DNA of 37,397 nt from positions 1 through 37,397 of the forward strand of contig WSUB01000271.1 of NCBI GenBank assembly GCA_019633425.1. The letters run 5' to 3'. Origin of the DNA: Tulasnella sp. 424 (lineage: Eukaryota; Basidiomycota; Agaricomycetes; Cantharellales; Tulasnellaceae). Below, in pieces: positions 24,757 to 36,800 of the stretch. The notes beneath the pieces were generated by a model, which was not told the DNA's origin, ran no database searches, and saw only the letters and a list, made by a program, of their open reading frames with translations. Both the position numbers and the translations under genes were made by a program. The first letter of the stretch is position 1; each line of letters starts with the position of its first letter.

Positions 24757-26275
24757 TCATTCGGCACGTTGGGCCAAAATCTGACCAAGCGTCCCACTCT
24801 CTTCCTCTGACTCGTCACCGCCGGCCCCGCCGAATAATATTCTGGAAGGTAAGTAAGTAATCAGTCCCTTGATAAAGAGATGTGGTTAGTACTTACTCAT
24901 TCCATCGACTTCGGAGAATCTCGACATCGTCGGCTAGTTCTTCCTCGCGGAGTGTCTTCAGGATGTTGCGATAGAAATTGTAGATATCGAAGCAACGGCC
25001 CGAATTGTTGCCGAAAGTCTCATCGGAGCTCAATGCAAATCGAACCTAAACGGCCCTTAGTAATGTGATGGCAAAGGGGATGAGAGGAACTGATGCATAC
25101 CTGGGCACACACGTAGGCCATGAACGGAAGAGTAACCTCGTTCATATTGTTGAGCGCTGCATTTCCAAGATGGGTCGAACGATTGGAAGACTCCAACGAG
25201 TCCGCTGAACTGGGACCAATCAATATATGCTTAGCGGCCTGTTCAGAATCAACGGCGGCACGGTCAACAACATTGCTAAAAGCTAGTGGCTAAAGGAGCG
25301 AACCTTTAAAAGAAGTTCTGACTCGAAGAGTCCGTCGATAAGGTTGTCGGGGTCGATAGTGAAGTCCTTATAAAGGAACGGTGGATATTCGCTAACGGAA
25401 GGTCGAATAACCTCATCACGAAGCTTTCGCAATGTCCTGAGATGAAACGGGATCTGTCAGACCTTATCACACAAACCATGAGGGTTACTCACATGGAGTC
25501 GCTAACGTCGTAGCGAGGAGGAGCAAGGAGACGTGCAGTGACGATATTATGAAATCCTTGGCTTGACTTGCTATTTTTGTGAATACGGCCCTCGCTATTG
25601 CTCACCCACTCGGCAACTGCTTTCTTAAGCCCATTAGTATCGTCAGACCGTCCAGCTGCAAGGCCTTCATCGAGCTACACCCAAAGAGTTTGTCAATTCC
25701 GACTCTCGCAAAAATCCTTGAAGGGAGAAATCACATACCGCCGATGCAAGTCTGTTCAAATATGCCTCGCTGTTTTCCGAAGTCAACTTTCGCTTGGCCT
25801 CTGGAATAACCTTCAGAATATCGGAAAAGATTTGCCATTGCTTGTCCCTAGAGAAAAATAAGAAAAATCGTGATAAGCACGAAATGGTTCGGTCAGTGCC
25901 TTAGCGTGCTTAGACTCATGAGCGGACGGATGGAAGCTCGTCGATTTCCCCAGCATCGTGCTTAGCCATCAATTCGATGCTGTGCTGAAGAACGGTCATG
26001 GCATGGAATTTGATATAGATGGTACGAGCAATGTGTTTCCCTGTTTGGACCAAAGGGTCAGTTTGACGACTATGAAGGAATTCGAACTTAGGCTCGAAGG
26101 ATCTCTTAAGGCGGAAGGAGAGAGCATATCCGTACCGTTTGCGTTGGGGCCCGAGAAGTTCAGAGTCAGAGGTGTCGGAATTGGAGCGACCACGAGTACC
26201 TCGGTTGTGCTGTGTGTGAGGAGTCGGAGTCGAAGGTGGGGATGATGCCACAGGTGGAGTGGATGTAGCTGACAT
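24757..26275 (-). CDS. DUF6698-like protein carried by the outer transposon (splice donor apparently damaged)
   Basis: Seven exons: 25920-26275, 25739-25847, 25493-25674, 25304-25436, 25101-25238, 24897-25045, 24757-24841 (about 383 aa; an earlier in-frame ATG at 26383 is possible). Landmarks that resemble the basidiomycete DUF6698 family are AAGRSDDTNGLKKAV, GFHNIVTARLLAPPRYD, YPPFLY, GLFESELLLKAAKHILIGPSSA and VRFALSS. The C-terminus is acidic (DESEEESG). Function is unknown. It is divergent from the transposase, with about 300 bp between them. Phases fit only if intron 1 starts at 25919. There the donor reads ATGAGT instead of GTGAGT, a single C to T on the plus strand in a CpG. The gene may therefore be mis-spliced now. 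The family call comes from recalled motifs, not a search. Confidence 0.72.
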
Positions 26276-26570
26276 GAGGAAAAGAGGATGAAGAGACTGC
26301 AGCGGGGAGGAGGGGGGATGTCGAAGAGTGCTGGCTGATGGGTGAACAGGCCCCACTTGATGGTATTTAAGCGAAAGGTACAATCAAAACATCACCACAA
26401 CGCTCACGTGTGATGGTGGGAATGCAACTCTTAGCGTGAAACGGTGGACACGGATCGGAGAAGGAAAAAAAGAGCAAAATTGAAACTCAGTTGATGGCTG
26501 GTGGAGGTCAATGTCGTGGACATCAGCGGGGTGCTTGCCCACTGACATCTCCTTGAACCACCCTTCTCCC
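26276..26570. promoter_or_regulatory. Divergent intergenic promoter region of the outer element
   Basis: About 300 bp separate the two divergent start codons and must hold both promoters. The start at 26571 (MASSSSLPRCACGKSF) is preferred because the zinc-finger-like motif follows at once. An in-frame ATG at 26511 is an alternative. No clear TATA box was recognised. Confidence 0.4.
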
Positions 26571-27935
26571 ATGGCCTCATCATCATCACTGCCCAGGTGT
26601 GCTTGTGGCAAATCATTCAAAGAGGCCTGCTTACGCAGACACTTAAATCAATGCTCAGTACACAAAGCCCATGTGAGGCAAACTGCGGAATGATACCAGG
26701 CCACCGCCAGGGAGAAAAAACGAAGGGAGGCAATTGCACAAGCAGAAATTGAGCAGCAGTGCAGACTAGAAGATTCTCATACGCACCCAGGAGTTGAAGA
26801 CGAGCATACACAGGTATGGAGAACACTATTCTCCGTAACCTCATACTCAGTCCCCCCTGAAATGCTGTAGGAGAAGTCTACCGAACCGCGTGTCTTCCAT
26901 GACCTCCTGCCCACAGGAGTACAAGGCCTCCAGTCAGCGACCTCAGGACCCCTTCTACCACGCAATCGCCGTTTGGACCTTGCTTCTGCCCCGGGCCAGG
27001 ATATTGATAACGTTGATCCAGCAAATGGCGATGAAGTGCAGCCTCAGCGAAGAAGACCGCAGCGCTCAGCTGGAGCGCGTTGCCTCCCTGGGAGATACCG
27101 TGATATTCTCCCTGAAGGACCTGCACCACTATCAGCGACTCCTGCCAGACCGGTTGGAGCACCAGGTTGTGCGGACCACGCCAACAACGGCGATGCACCG
27201 CAAGAGAGTCAAGTTTTGTCCGCATCACGTGTTGAGGAAGCACCAGTAGCCGTCTATCGCACACTTCAAAATGCCTTCAATGTGTTTTGGGAGTACCTTC
27301 AGAGGCCGCTTAGGATACCGGATGAGGACGCGCCGCTCGAAACCTTCTCACTCAATGTCGGTTCGTTGGATGCCGAAAGCATCACCCAAAAGCTCTCAGA
27401 TGCCATCAAGCCCTTTGGGAACATGTCGATTTACCGCATAGACCATTGGTTCCATAGTTGTGGGGGGGAACTCAGTCGACAGTCGCTGGCCAGCCTGATT
27501 ACCGACGTCCTCAAAGCCAAGGATTTCTCGCCAGACGATTTGCCAGGGGCTCAGACAATCGACAAACTGAATGCCGCACTCGATGGAGTGGACAAAGGAG
27601 AGAGCAGGAGAGAGGGCGAGGGAGGGGGAGAGGGAGATGTAGTGGTTGTGGGAGATGGTTGGATCAAGGAAAGCGTCCGTATTGAAATCCCGACTGGTGT
27701 GAAGCAGTCAAACAAACGATCCAACAACCACCCACCTGCCTCGACTCCTTTCAACGTCCCCGGTCTCTTTCGTCGCCCCCTTGTTGAAGTCATCAAATCC
27801 GCTTGCCAAGACGATTCAGCCCGTGACTTTCACTATGAGCCGTTTCGGTCATTTCAAGTTCGTCCTCCAACTCAATCTGACAGCGAGGAAATCCTGCTGC
27901 AACTTCACGATGAACTTTACGCCTCCGACGCATGG

Positions 27936-27947
27936 CATCAGGAAAAC
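27936..27947 (+). repeat. Left terminal inverted repeat of the inner element
   Basis: CATCAGGAAAAC, the exact reverse complement of 33818-33829. The first five bases are the same as the outer element's termini, which supports a common superfamily. Confidence 0.92.
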
Positions 27948-27959
27948 TGGAGCCATGCT

Positions 27960-28296
27960 ATGTAGTTGTACATAAGTCTACAGCTGGCTGTAGCATCACG
28001 AGAATGTCCGTCTATCAGTAGCACCTCGGGATGCGCGAACCCCCTACCTGTAGACCTCCATAGTGCCTGTAGGGCCTCGTAGCTACTGCAGTAGCTACAA
28101 CATCCTACATGCAATACTCGCCGCTACACATGGCTTGACCATGTACATCGAATACGGACGGCCGCTATACGGACCAAAATAAAACCACATGGGATCGTGG
28201 CCATAATCGAACGTGATCTTGTATTATGACCGGCACGTTTAATATATATCGAGTACAGATGCATAACACAAACATAATAACCCATAGATCACTAAA
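27960..28296. repeat. Left subterminal region of the inner element with CTGTAG/CTACAG and GTAGCTAC motifs
   Basis: CTGTAG or its reverse complement recurs several times (for example 27978-27983 and 27988-27993, then around 28050-28080). GTAGCTAC and GTAGCTACA occur near 28080-28100. Similar motifs (GGCTGTAGCATG, TTCTGTAGG, CGTAGCTACG) recur in the right subterminal region at about 33676-33800. They are candidate transposase-binding repeats. No gene is seen in this stretch. Confidence 0.6.
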
Positions 28297-30625
28297 CTAA
28301 TCACCGTCATTCTCATCGAAAAAGCTCTCGCCATCAGAGAGAGACATGGGCTGGGAAGATGTCGGATTCAGACCATCAAGAACCGCGCTGTTAAAATAGG
28401 GTAGCATTAGGAGTATAGTAGAAATGAAAAGTTGATGGTGCCTCCTCACCGAATTTGCACAGTAATCATCTCGCGAGTCTCTTGGGCATACTTCTCTCCG
28501 GCTTCACCCTTCCGTTCAATGTAGTCAAACCAGGTTGTCCTGTGTCGGATCCAAACCTGGTGACGAACATGATCATTAGAGAAGTCTTTGCTGACCTTGA
28601 CCCCAGTTGACCACATATCCAAAGCGTGTTTGATCTTGCAGAACGAGGGTTCAGCCGGGTGCTTTGACTCGAGGAATGATGAAACGACATACCACGGTGC
28701 AAGCCATAAATATTGCGCCTTCCGGAATGAGTGGAAGGAACAGATGCTTCACAAGAACACCCTCACTTTTGCGATTGCGGAATAATGTATTGATCAGGAC
28801 GTTGGCGATAGCGGGGTTTCGAAAGATTCCAGTGCGACCCTGCAGATTCCTAAAGTTAGATAAATGTCGGAGGAGATGAGATAGTCATACCTCTGCAGTA
28901 ACTTCACGATACGTAAAGTTTTTGCGTTCTAAAAGTCGCGCTACTCGGCTAGCAATGACACTTGGATCAGCCCTAAGATCGGCCTTGATCCCGTAGTCCA
29001 AAAGGACAGCATTGAGGGCTGCCACCTTGAGTCGACCTCGGCTGGCAGATGCGTGCTTTGCAATCTGAAAGGGATGAGTCAGCATTCTTTATCCCATACC
29101 GAAACACGTCGACTCAAGTCACCAAGCGTAGGATAGTATTTGAGGGAGTCGATGGAAGTGTCGGAGGTATACTGGTAACTAATCTCCCAGCTTCGTGATA
29201 GGCTTCCGTCTGAAAGGCCCGGGCGGTGGCAGAACTGGGCATTGCCTCCTTGGTAACAAGCATTGCTCCGTAAATAACGCGTGCGAGGTGGAGAAGTGGC
29301 CGTTCTTGATCCGTGTAGGCATAGAGGTTTGTTGGATCTGCATCAATCTTCTCTAGCGAAGCTTGCATGGTCGAGGAATCGCCGCTGGCTGGTGCTAATC
29401 GGCTATGGGGACGGCGGCAACGTCTTGCTTTGCTCCGTAATACCTCAAGAACATCGTCCTGTTCCGGAGCCTAAACCACGGTGTTAGTGCCACACAACAG
29501 CATTCATGGCTGTAGTAGATAACGGGTGCTTACTTCACTAGACTGTCTAGAGTCGGTGGTATCGCCGGTGTTGGGTGGAGTGGAATTGTGTGCATGAGTA
29601 GAAGCTTGCGACCCTAGAGAGAGGTGAGAGGTGGTGAGCTGAAGAACTGGTGAAAATGGTCGGAGGATATCATCATTGTCCTCTTCATCGTCCGATGTAA
29701 AACCACCTAGTGGGGTTCCTTGCAACAGCAACCCAGGTGGAAGTTGCGCCGGAATCGCTGAAGCAGGTACGCTACCAGGTGGCATGGAGGGGTTTACTGG
29801 GAACCCTCCGTCCAACAACCCACCATGGGGACTTGACGAGTGGGACCAAATTCCCATCGGCACCACCGACGATGGTGGAGCCGCTGATGGCCGAGGAGCA
29901 TCCCCAACAAAAGGAACAGGACCCACCGTGACTGCAGTTGGATAGCTTGGTTGATAAGACAAGGTGGGCTGTGGTCCAAGGTGATGACCAATGGTCGCTG
30001 GGCTTGTGGTGAAGTATGGAGAGGTCGTCGGCTGGGGGTATGGCGAGAGATAGAGCTGGCTGTGAGTAGATGATGTGGCGGTGGAGAAAGGTGTCGGAGG
30101 AGCGAGAATGGAAGGACTTGGAATGGAGGCTGAATGAGACTGGATTGGGTTCGAGGCTGGAACAGGTGGAGCTTGGTTTGTCTTCGTGTTCTTGCTTGCT
30201 GTGTTCATTTTTGCGTCAGCGTGCTCAACCCACAAGAAATCCATAAACCTACCATTTTTCGGCGCCTTTTTCCGTTGTTTATTAGTTGCAGTGAACTCTG
30301 TATCACCTTTATCTCTTGGGTTTGGCTCCGCAGGATCCTCAAACCGTTGGATTTCATGTTGGGCGGCTTCGTCGGCGGCGTTTGCGGCATTGTACTGGGC
30401 TCGTTTGGAAGCAGCACAAGTCCGGCCAGCAGAAGCAATGGAAGGCTGTGCACTCTGGCTTGGAATTTGCTGGGTCGGAGGGATAGCAGTTGCCTGTTGG
30501 ACTGCGTGCTGGAAGTTGGAGGGGTTGAGAAATGATGAGGTTGTGCCATCTTGTTCTGACTGAGGGCGGTCTCCACTATGGAGTCGAAGGAGCTGAGAAA
30601 GTCGGAGGGGAGAGAGGGTCAACAA
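28297..30625 (-). CDS. DUF6532-like protein carried by the inner transposon
   Basis: Six exons join in phase: 29534-30625, 29123-29470, 28891-29064, 28693-28839, 28450-28634, 28297-28387 (about 678 aa, no stop or frame break found). The N-terminal ~360 residues are low complexity, rich in Pro, Ser, Thr and Gln, with a basic patch (NKQRKKAPKNGRF) that may be a nuclear signal. The C-terminal ~300 residues resemble the basidiomycete DUF6532 domain: HLARVIYGAMLVTKEAMPSS, RLKVAALNAVLLDYG, FTYREVTAEGRTGIFRNPAI, NTLFRNRKSEG, ALDMWSTG. The last exon is acidic (SDGESFFDENDGD). Function is unknown. It is divergent from the inner transposase with about 170 bp between starts. It is intact although that transposase is broken. 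The family call is by recalled motifs; the gene model is well supported by phase. Confidence 0.75.
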
Positions 30626-30796
30626 GATGAATGTATTGAATGGAGAAGGGGAAGGTTAGTCAAAGCTGGAAGAGAGTAGATGAGAGGGAACAGAGGAAAG
30701 AAACCCACGCTGTTTGATGCGCCCATGCGCCAACACGAGTGCGCGCAAACTGACAGCTTTGTTTCATCCCTCCCCACCTCTCCATCCTATTGACTG
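30626..30796. promoter_or_regulatory. Divergent intergenic promoter region of the inner element
   Basis: About 170 bp between the start of the DUF6532-like gene and the transposase ATG at 30797. It must serve both directions. No certain core promoter motif was recognised. Confidence 0.4.
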
Positions 30797-33572
30797 ATGT
30801 CCCTCCAGATCCGCTGCCTCAATGTGCATTGTCCTACCCGTTGAACATTCAACAATGGCTGGTTTAGAAACGAACGGGCACTTCAAATCCACCTTGGACG
30901 CTCACCCGAGTGCCATGACCACTGGACACTTCCAGATCACAATGTGGACCAGTCCCGCCCTCCTCCACCTGTTCCAGCCCCTCCTTCCCCTTCACCTGGC
31001 CCGAATGACCCTGACTCTGGCTCCGAGCATACCAACAACGAGATGGACTTGGACGGACTAGATCCTCCAGCGTTCCTGGTCATGGACTTTCCAGGTGCAG
31101 CCCTGCGTGATTTGGAATGTGTTGGAACCAATTGGGAACGGCGCAAGCAGCTGGAGGTACCCACATCACGATATGGGCCATTCAGTAATGAATCGGAGTA
31201 TGAGCTGGTCAAATGGGCTATTGAATCAGGCCAGTCATTGGCATCAATAAATAGCCTCCTTCGCACAAAATTCGTGAGCGGATATTACAAGACTCACCGC
31301 GATTGTGACTGAGATGTATGCTTAGGTGACAGAACATCCCGAAAAACTCGGCTTCACCTCTGCAGATAGAATGCGACAGCTCATCGAGTCGGATATGCTC
31401 CCCACTCCTCCAAGGTGGAGGTCCGCGCAGATCGTCCTAAGTGAACTCCTGGATCAGCCGCAAACACTCTACTACCACGATATAAACGAAGCCGTTGATT
31501 ACCTTTTCGGAAACCCAACCTTCGCAGAATCAATGGACTACGCACCATGCCGGATCTTTGAGGCCAGCGGAAAGAGGGTTTTCCACAAGTTCTACACAGG
31601 GGATGGGTGGTGGGATGCCCAGGTCAGTTTCGGCAACCGGTGTTGTCCCTATGAACAGGAATGAACGTTAGTTTCTCGCAGACCAGAGCTCCACCAGGGA
31701 CCACCGTCATTCCTATCATCCTTGCGTCAGATAAGACAACACTTACATCCCACACCGGCGGGAAGAACGCCCACCCACTATATCTCACACTTGGAAACAT
31801 CCGAAAGGGAGTCCACGCATCAATCAACCAGAAGGCATATGTCTTGCTAGCATACATCCCTATCCTCGAAACTATTAAGCAAAAAGTCAAGAACAAGTCG
31901 ATGAAGAACAAGTTACCTGGAATATTAAGCAAGCGGCTCTACCACAAGAGCCTTGACAAAATCCTATCTCCGCTCCGTCACCAGGAAGCCCACCAGCCAC
32001 CAATAGCTATTGATTCAGACGGATACCAGTGGCGGACCTGGAGAATCCTTATGGGATGGATCGCCAACATGGAAGAGGTCTGGACGATACTCTGTCTCGG
32101 CCACTTCGTCTGTCCGTTCTGTGAAGCACGCAAGTGTCAGCTCGATTGCAAAGAAAGGTTCCCAGCACAGACCTCGGCTTCAATCTTGAGCTAGCTTGCC
32201 TCGGTCCATGAGATGGTCTCGCGACGGTCGAACACGGATATCGGGAGCTTGGATGACACATGGGCATTTGCAAATGCGGCAAAGAAAGCGGGCCTGTGTG
32301 GTGTGGAAGTGCCGTGTTGGGCATGGATGGTCGAGGCGCCATGGAATGTGGACATCGCCAAGGTGGTCTCACAAGACCTCTTGCACTGGTACCACAAAGC
32401 GTTTCGGGACTACATCGTAACCTGGAATCAGAATATCATTGACACAGAAAGCGAACGTTCCGAAATTGACGTACGACTTCAAGGCGGCACGCGACACCTA
32501 CGCAAGATTAGGCGGCCGTGTTAGTGAGGAGACCGGCAAAGCAATAGAGGGATTTCAAATACCAAAGCTCCATGTCCCTCGACACTTCCCGGACCATGTG
32601 CGGTGGAAAGGCACATTGGATGGCTCAACGACGGAGACATCAGAGCGCTTGCACATTGATGTGGTGAAAGATGCGTGGCGAGCGACAAACCACCGCGATT
32701 CCCATCTCCTCCAAATGCTGCACTGGCTGGACTTGAGGGAACGGATGGTAGCTTTTGGGCTATATATGGAGTGGAGGGATGGTATAGATGCGAGGGAAGG
32801 GGAGGATGAGGGGGAGCCGATCAATGAGGTTGTGGTTGGGAAGCAGACGAGATTGCAACGGACGTGGCAAGTCCCAGACCCTAGCAAGGACAACATCGAT
32901 TACAAACTCGCAAAATGCCCACACTCACCTAGCAAGCCTCTCGCCAATGTCATCTCAGCAAATCAGCTACCCAGCTTCCTAATCGACCTACAAGCCTACC
33001 TTACACAGAAAGGTGTTCCCGGTATCCCCAACCACTTTGCATACCTTGATATCTGGACTCACACTCATCTCCTCCTCCTGATCCCAAACGACTTTCTAAA
33101 AGTCGAATGGCGCAAGGTCCGTGCCAACCCAACCGAAAATACTTACGATACCATCTTAATCAATGATGGCGATGTGGATGTTGTTGGTCTCTCAGGTGAG
33201 TTTTCTCAAGTGTCAGGCCCTAGCTCTACTGATGCCTTCCATTCTCTAGGCTACTCAGTTGGCGAAGTTCGCCTAATTTTTCGACCTTCAAATCCTTTAC
33301 CACATTCACCCCATCCCTCCCCCACCTTCCTTGCATATGTCTATATGTTCAGCCCCATTCCTCGCCACAAGGACCCAGCAACGCAATTCTTCAAGATATC
33401 GAAAGACTATTTAGGTCAAACATGATGCGGTCGTGTTGTTGAACTGGACATGCTGATCCGCCCATGTCCTTTAGCGCCTGTCATAGAAGGACCGGCGGAT
33501 ATCGGAGACGTGCATGAAGGGGCTTCCTCACTTGATAACTACCCACCATTTCTATATAAATTCTTTCGCTAG
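30797..33572 (+). pseudogene. Plavaka-family transposase of the inner element, decayed and internally deleted
   Basis: Exons 30797-31273, 31326-31622, 31682-33195 and 33250-33572. Landmarks of a Plavaka clade different from the outer one are WFRNERALQIHLGRSPEC (finger), YGPFSNESEYELVKW, LPTPPRW, FGNPTFAESMDYAPCRIF, GDGWWDAQ, TTVIPIILASDKT, LTLGNI, SQDLLHWYHKAF, TSERLHIDVVKDAWRATNHR, and VVELDMLIRPC near the end. Defects: TGA at 30842-30844, TAG at 32192-32194, and a frame change at about 32440-32480 where roughly 80-100 codons usual in the family are missing. A TGA at 33423-33425 follows, after which the same frame reads on to a natural end at 33572. Likely catalytic acids are the D of ASDKT, the D of QDLLH and the E of SERLH (inference). 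It is not functional as it stands. Confidence 0.88.
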
Positions 33573-33817
33573 TCTAAATGATTACATATGTCTACGATAG
33601 TGTAGTACCGAATGATAATATCTAGTGCACCATACTAGTAAACCAACTCCGAGATACAGAGAGATTGCATAGAAGGGCTGTAGCATGCAAGCAGTTCTGT
33701 AGGAGGTTGTAGATACCATGACTATGGCATCTTACCCTTAAACCCCTGTACCCTGCGTAGACATCGTACTCTTTTGTAGATTCGCGTAGCTACGGGTATC
33801 GTACACGAGCAAAACGC
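33573..33817. other. Right subterminal region of the inner element
   Basis: About 245 bp between the transposase end and the right terminal repeat. It carries GGCTGTAGCATG, TTCTGTAGG, TTGTAGAT and CGTAGCTACG motifs that echo the left subterminal region. No gene is seen. Confidence 0.6.
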
Positions 33818-33829
33818 GTTTTCCTGATG
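33818..33829 (-). repeat. Right terminal inverted repeat of the inner element
   Basis: GTTTTCCTGATG, the exact reverse complement of 27936-27947, followed by the GG target duplication and the resumed outer transposase exon. Confidence 0.92.
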
Positions 33830-36800
33830 GGATATCTGAGCAGCAGAAGTTAGACAGCCTTCCACCAAAGCCAGGATGCAACCTTCCAAGGGCTATAGCG
33901 GCCCTAATGTTCTGGTCAGATGCGACACACGTCTCTCAGTTTGGACAATCGAAGATGTGGCCAATCTACCTCTTCTTCGGTAATCTCTCCAAATGGCTCT
34001 GGTGCAAACCTCAATCCCGAGCATCTCACCATGTGGCACACATACCTACGGTTCGCTTTCACATCTCTACTGCTTCTGGTTACAAGCTAACACTTCAATT
34101 TTCTCTTTCTCCCCTAGCTTCCAGAAAGCATTCAAGACTTCATTCGTTCTCAAGGTAGCAGCAAAAGTGCCAGTGCAGAGACCCTGCGTCACTGTAAGCG
34201 GGAGCTCTTCCACGCTGTCTGGGCTCAGCTGGTTCAAGACCCCGACTTCCTCGAAGTGTACCGACATGGGATTGTGATCGAGTGTGCCGATGGGATCACA
34301 TGTCATGTTTATCCTCGGATATTCACCTATTCGACCGACTACCCTGAGCGGTGAGTGTCTTGCTTCACTTCCTTACAGAAACACTAATCCCAACATTGTC
34401 TGACTTAGGGTTCTTGTTGCAACCATCCGTGATCTAGGGCATTGCCCTTGCCCTCTTTGTCTTGTTACTATCGATCAGATAGCACTCCTAGGACAGGTTG
34501 CAGATGAGCGTACTCGATTGAGCACAAAACGGGTGGATACCGCCGAGCGCATGTCCAGTGTCATCAGCGCCCGAAAGATTATTTATGAGAAGGGCTATGC
34601 TCCCGGAAACGAGCATAGCGATTACTTCCTCAAGCCAGAATCCCTCGTTGCTACCGAGGTGCGAGCTATTTCTGAAACCACTCCGCTGGAGGTGCTGACT
34701 GTTTGTGATCTAGAACGCATTCTCGACAGCCCTCTGTGAAGAGTTTGGCTTCAACTTTTTCGGCATATTAGTCGTTGACCTCATGCACAAATTTGAGCTG
34801 GGAGTCTGGAAGGCGGTGCTTGTTCATCTTATCTGGATGCTTTATACCCTTGGCAAAGATGCTGTGAACGAGTTTAATCATCAGTGAGACTTAAACTCAA
34901 ACAATCCATCCACATGCACTTTGTTACTAATCGCAGCAAAACCTGGCAGGTTTCGCACTATTGGCAATTTCGGGAGATCGACATTACGGAGCTTTGCATA
35001 TATGAATGTCACTGACTTGAAGAATTGGGCGGCGCGAACATACGAAGACTGTCTTCAGGTACGCACACCCATCATTTGGCACTCTTTGTTTCAAGTGCTA
35101 AGCGCTATTACCTCTTCAGTGCTGCATCCCTTGCTTCGAAGGCCTTTTCCCTGAACCGTACAATACTTATGTTCTTTGCATGCTGTACACTCTTGCGCTT
35201 TGGCACGGTCTTGCGAAACTGCGCCAACACACCGACACGACCCTCAACCAGCTTTCAACAGTCACCCGGATGCTTGGTAAAGAACTTCAGTTCTTTGCCT
35301 CAGAGGTTTGCCCTCACTTCAACACCACCGAGACCCCGAAGGAACACAGCGCTAGGGATCAACGTGAGACTGCCAAAGCAATGAAGCCGAATTCCGGAAC
35401 AAGAGGGAAAGGCAAAGCCAAGACTGCATCGCCACTTCCCAAAACCTTCAGCCTCTGCACAGTCAAAATCCATCTTCTTGGGCATTATGTCCCAACGATT
35501 CGGTGGTTTGGAACTACCGACTCCTATTCAACCCAAATTGTATGTATAAGACATCTCACTCCTCTTGCTCGTGGCTGATAGATCACACATTTGTTGCTTC
35601 AGGGTGAACTCGAACATCGTGTAGTCAAATCATACTATCGTCGTGGGAACAAGAAAGACTATGTCCGACTTGCCACATGCATGCAACGCCGCAGCCAGCA
35701 GCTCTATCACATCACCAACACCGTCCACCAACTCGGGGTCAAAGCTGGCCACAAGTCTCACAGTGTGAACCGCAGCAAGTCTACCCCGCTCCCGCCATTC
35801 TCACCTGAGCACCATCACCAGATTGCCAATAGCAAGAAGAACTGGGTTCACATCAGAGACCTTGTAAGCACCAATCCTTCGGAGCCGGCGTTCCAGGTGG
35901 GTTCATTTCTCCGAAAGTCAATGCTGGCACTCTATTCTGACCAACTCTTATGAAGAACCTTATCCCAGCTCTCAAAGATCATATCCTTGGACGCCTCATT
36001 AAGCGACCTTTCGATGGCGGAGAAGGCGACTTCTCCGATGAGGATCGCAACCATGTTGTCATAGTCAACAACCTCCTATATCAACACAGCAAAATGCGAA
36101 TCAACTATACAACATACAATATCCAGCGCGACCAAGACATAATCAACCCTAGTATTCCGAGCCGGTCTTTTGTTATGGTCAAAGCTCCTGAAACTGAAAA
36201 GACATGTTTCTGGTATGCACAAGTCCTCGGTATCTACCACGTTCAAGTAATCCACCAACCCTTGGGGACCAGGAGTCCTCAGACATTGGAGGTCTTGTGG
36301 ATCCGCTGGTTAGGGGAGGATCTGGAGTACAGCGGGGGGCTGGCTAGCCGGCAGCTGGAGCGAGTGGGCTATGTGCCTGAGGGGGATGGGGCATTCGGGT
36401 TTCTTGACCCAGCTGTTGTGATCCGAGGTGCACACCTCATTCCATCATTTTTCTTTGAAAAGACAACAGACCTCCTCCAGGAATCACGGTACTGGGATAC
36501 TAAAGACGGAGACTGGGTCAATTATTCTGTTAACCCATATGTTCCTGAAATCTTGCCTTCCTCAACAACAATCCAAAAGATCTAACCCTGCTCTTTCTTC
36601 TAGATTTGTGGACCGAGACATGTTGTCTTGCTTTCTTGGCACTGGAGCGGGTCATGTAGCACTGGGGCTCAGAAGCGAGCCTGATATCGCAGTTGCCGAC
36701 ACCACAGCTGAACCTGTGCCGATTCCTAACGATGCTGCTGTAGCTGGACCGGACGAGGCAGATTTGGGTAATGAATATAATAGTGAGGAAGGTAGTTCAG

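Larger units (their letters stand above)
27936..33829 (+). mobile_element. Inner Plavaka-type DNA transposon nested in the outer transposase gene
   Basis: A 5894-bp element with perfect 12-bp terminal inverted repeats: CATCAGGAAAAC at 27936-27947 and GTTTTCCTGATG at 33818-33829. It is flanked by GG on both sides (27934-27935 and 33830-33831). Removing the element and one GG joins Asp-Ala-Trp to Ile-Ser-Glu-Gln-Gln in the transposase frame, matching the usual Plavaka sequence at this point. It carries a DUF6532-like gene (minus) and a second, distinct Plavaka transposase (plus), divergent as in the outer element. It must have inserted after the outer one. Confidence 0.93.

Noticed and set aside
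26671..26700. A short intron removing the TGA at 26691
   Set aside because: It would be only about 30 nt, far below the 45-75 nt introns elsewhere, so a nonsense mutation is the better reading.
29676..30563. Plus-strand open frames over the DUF6532-like gene
   Set aside because: They are shadows of the low-complexity Pro/Ser-rich exon on the minus strand.
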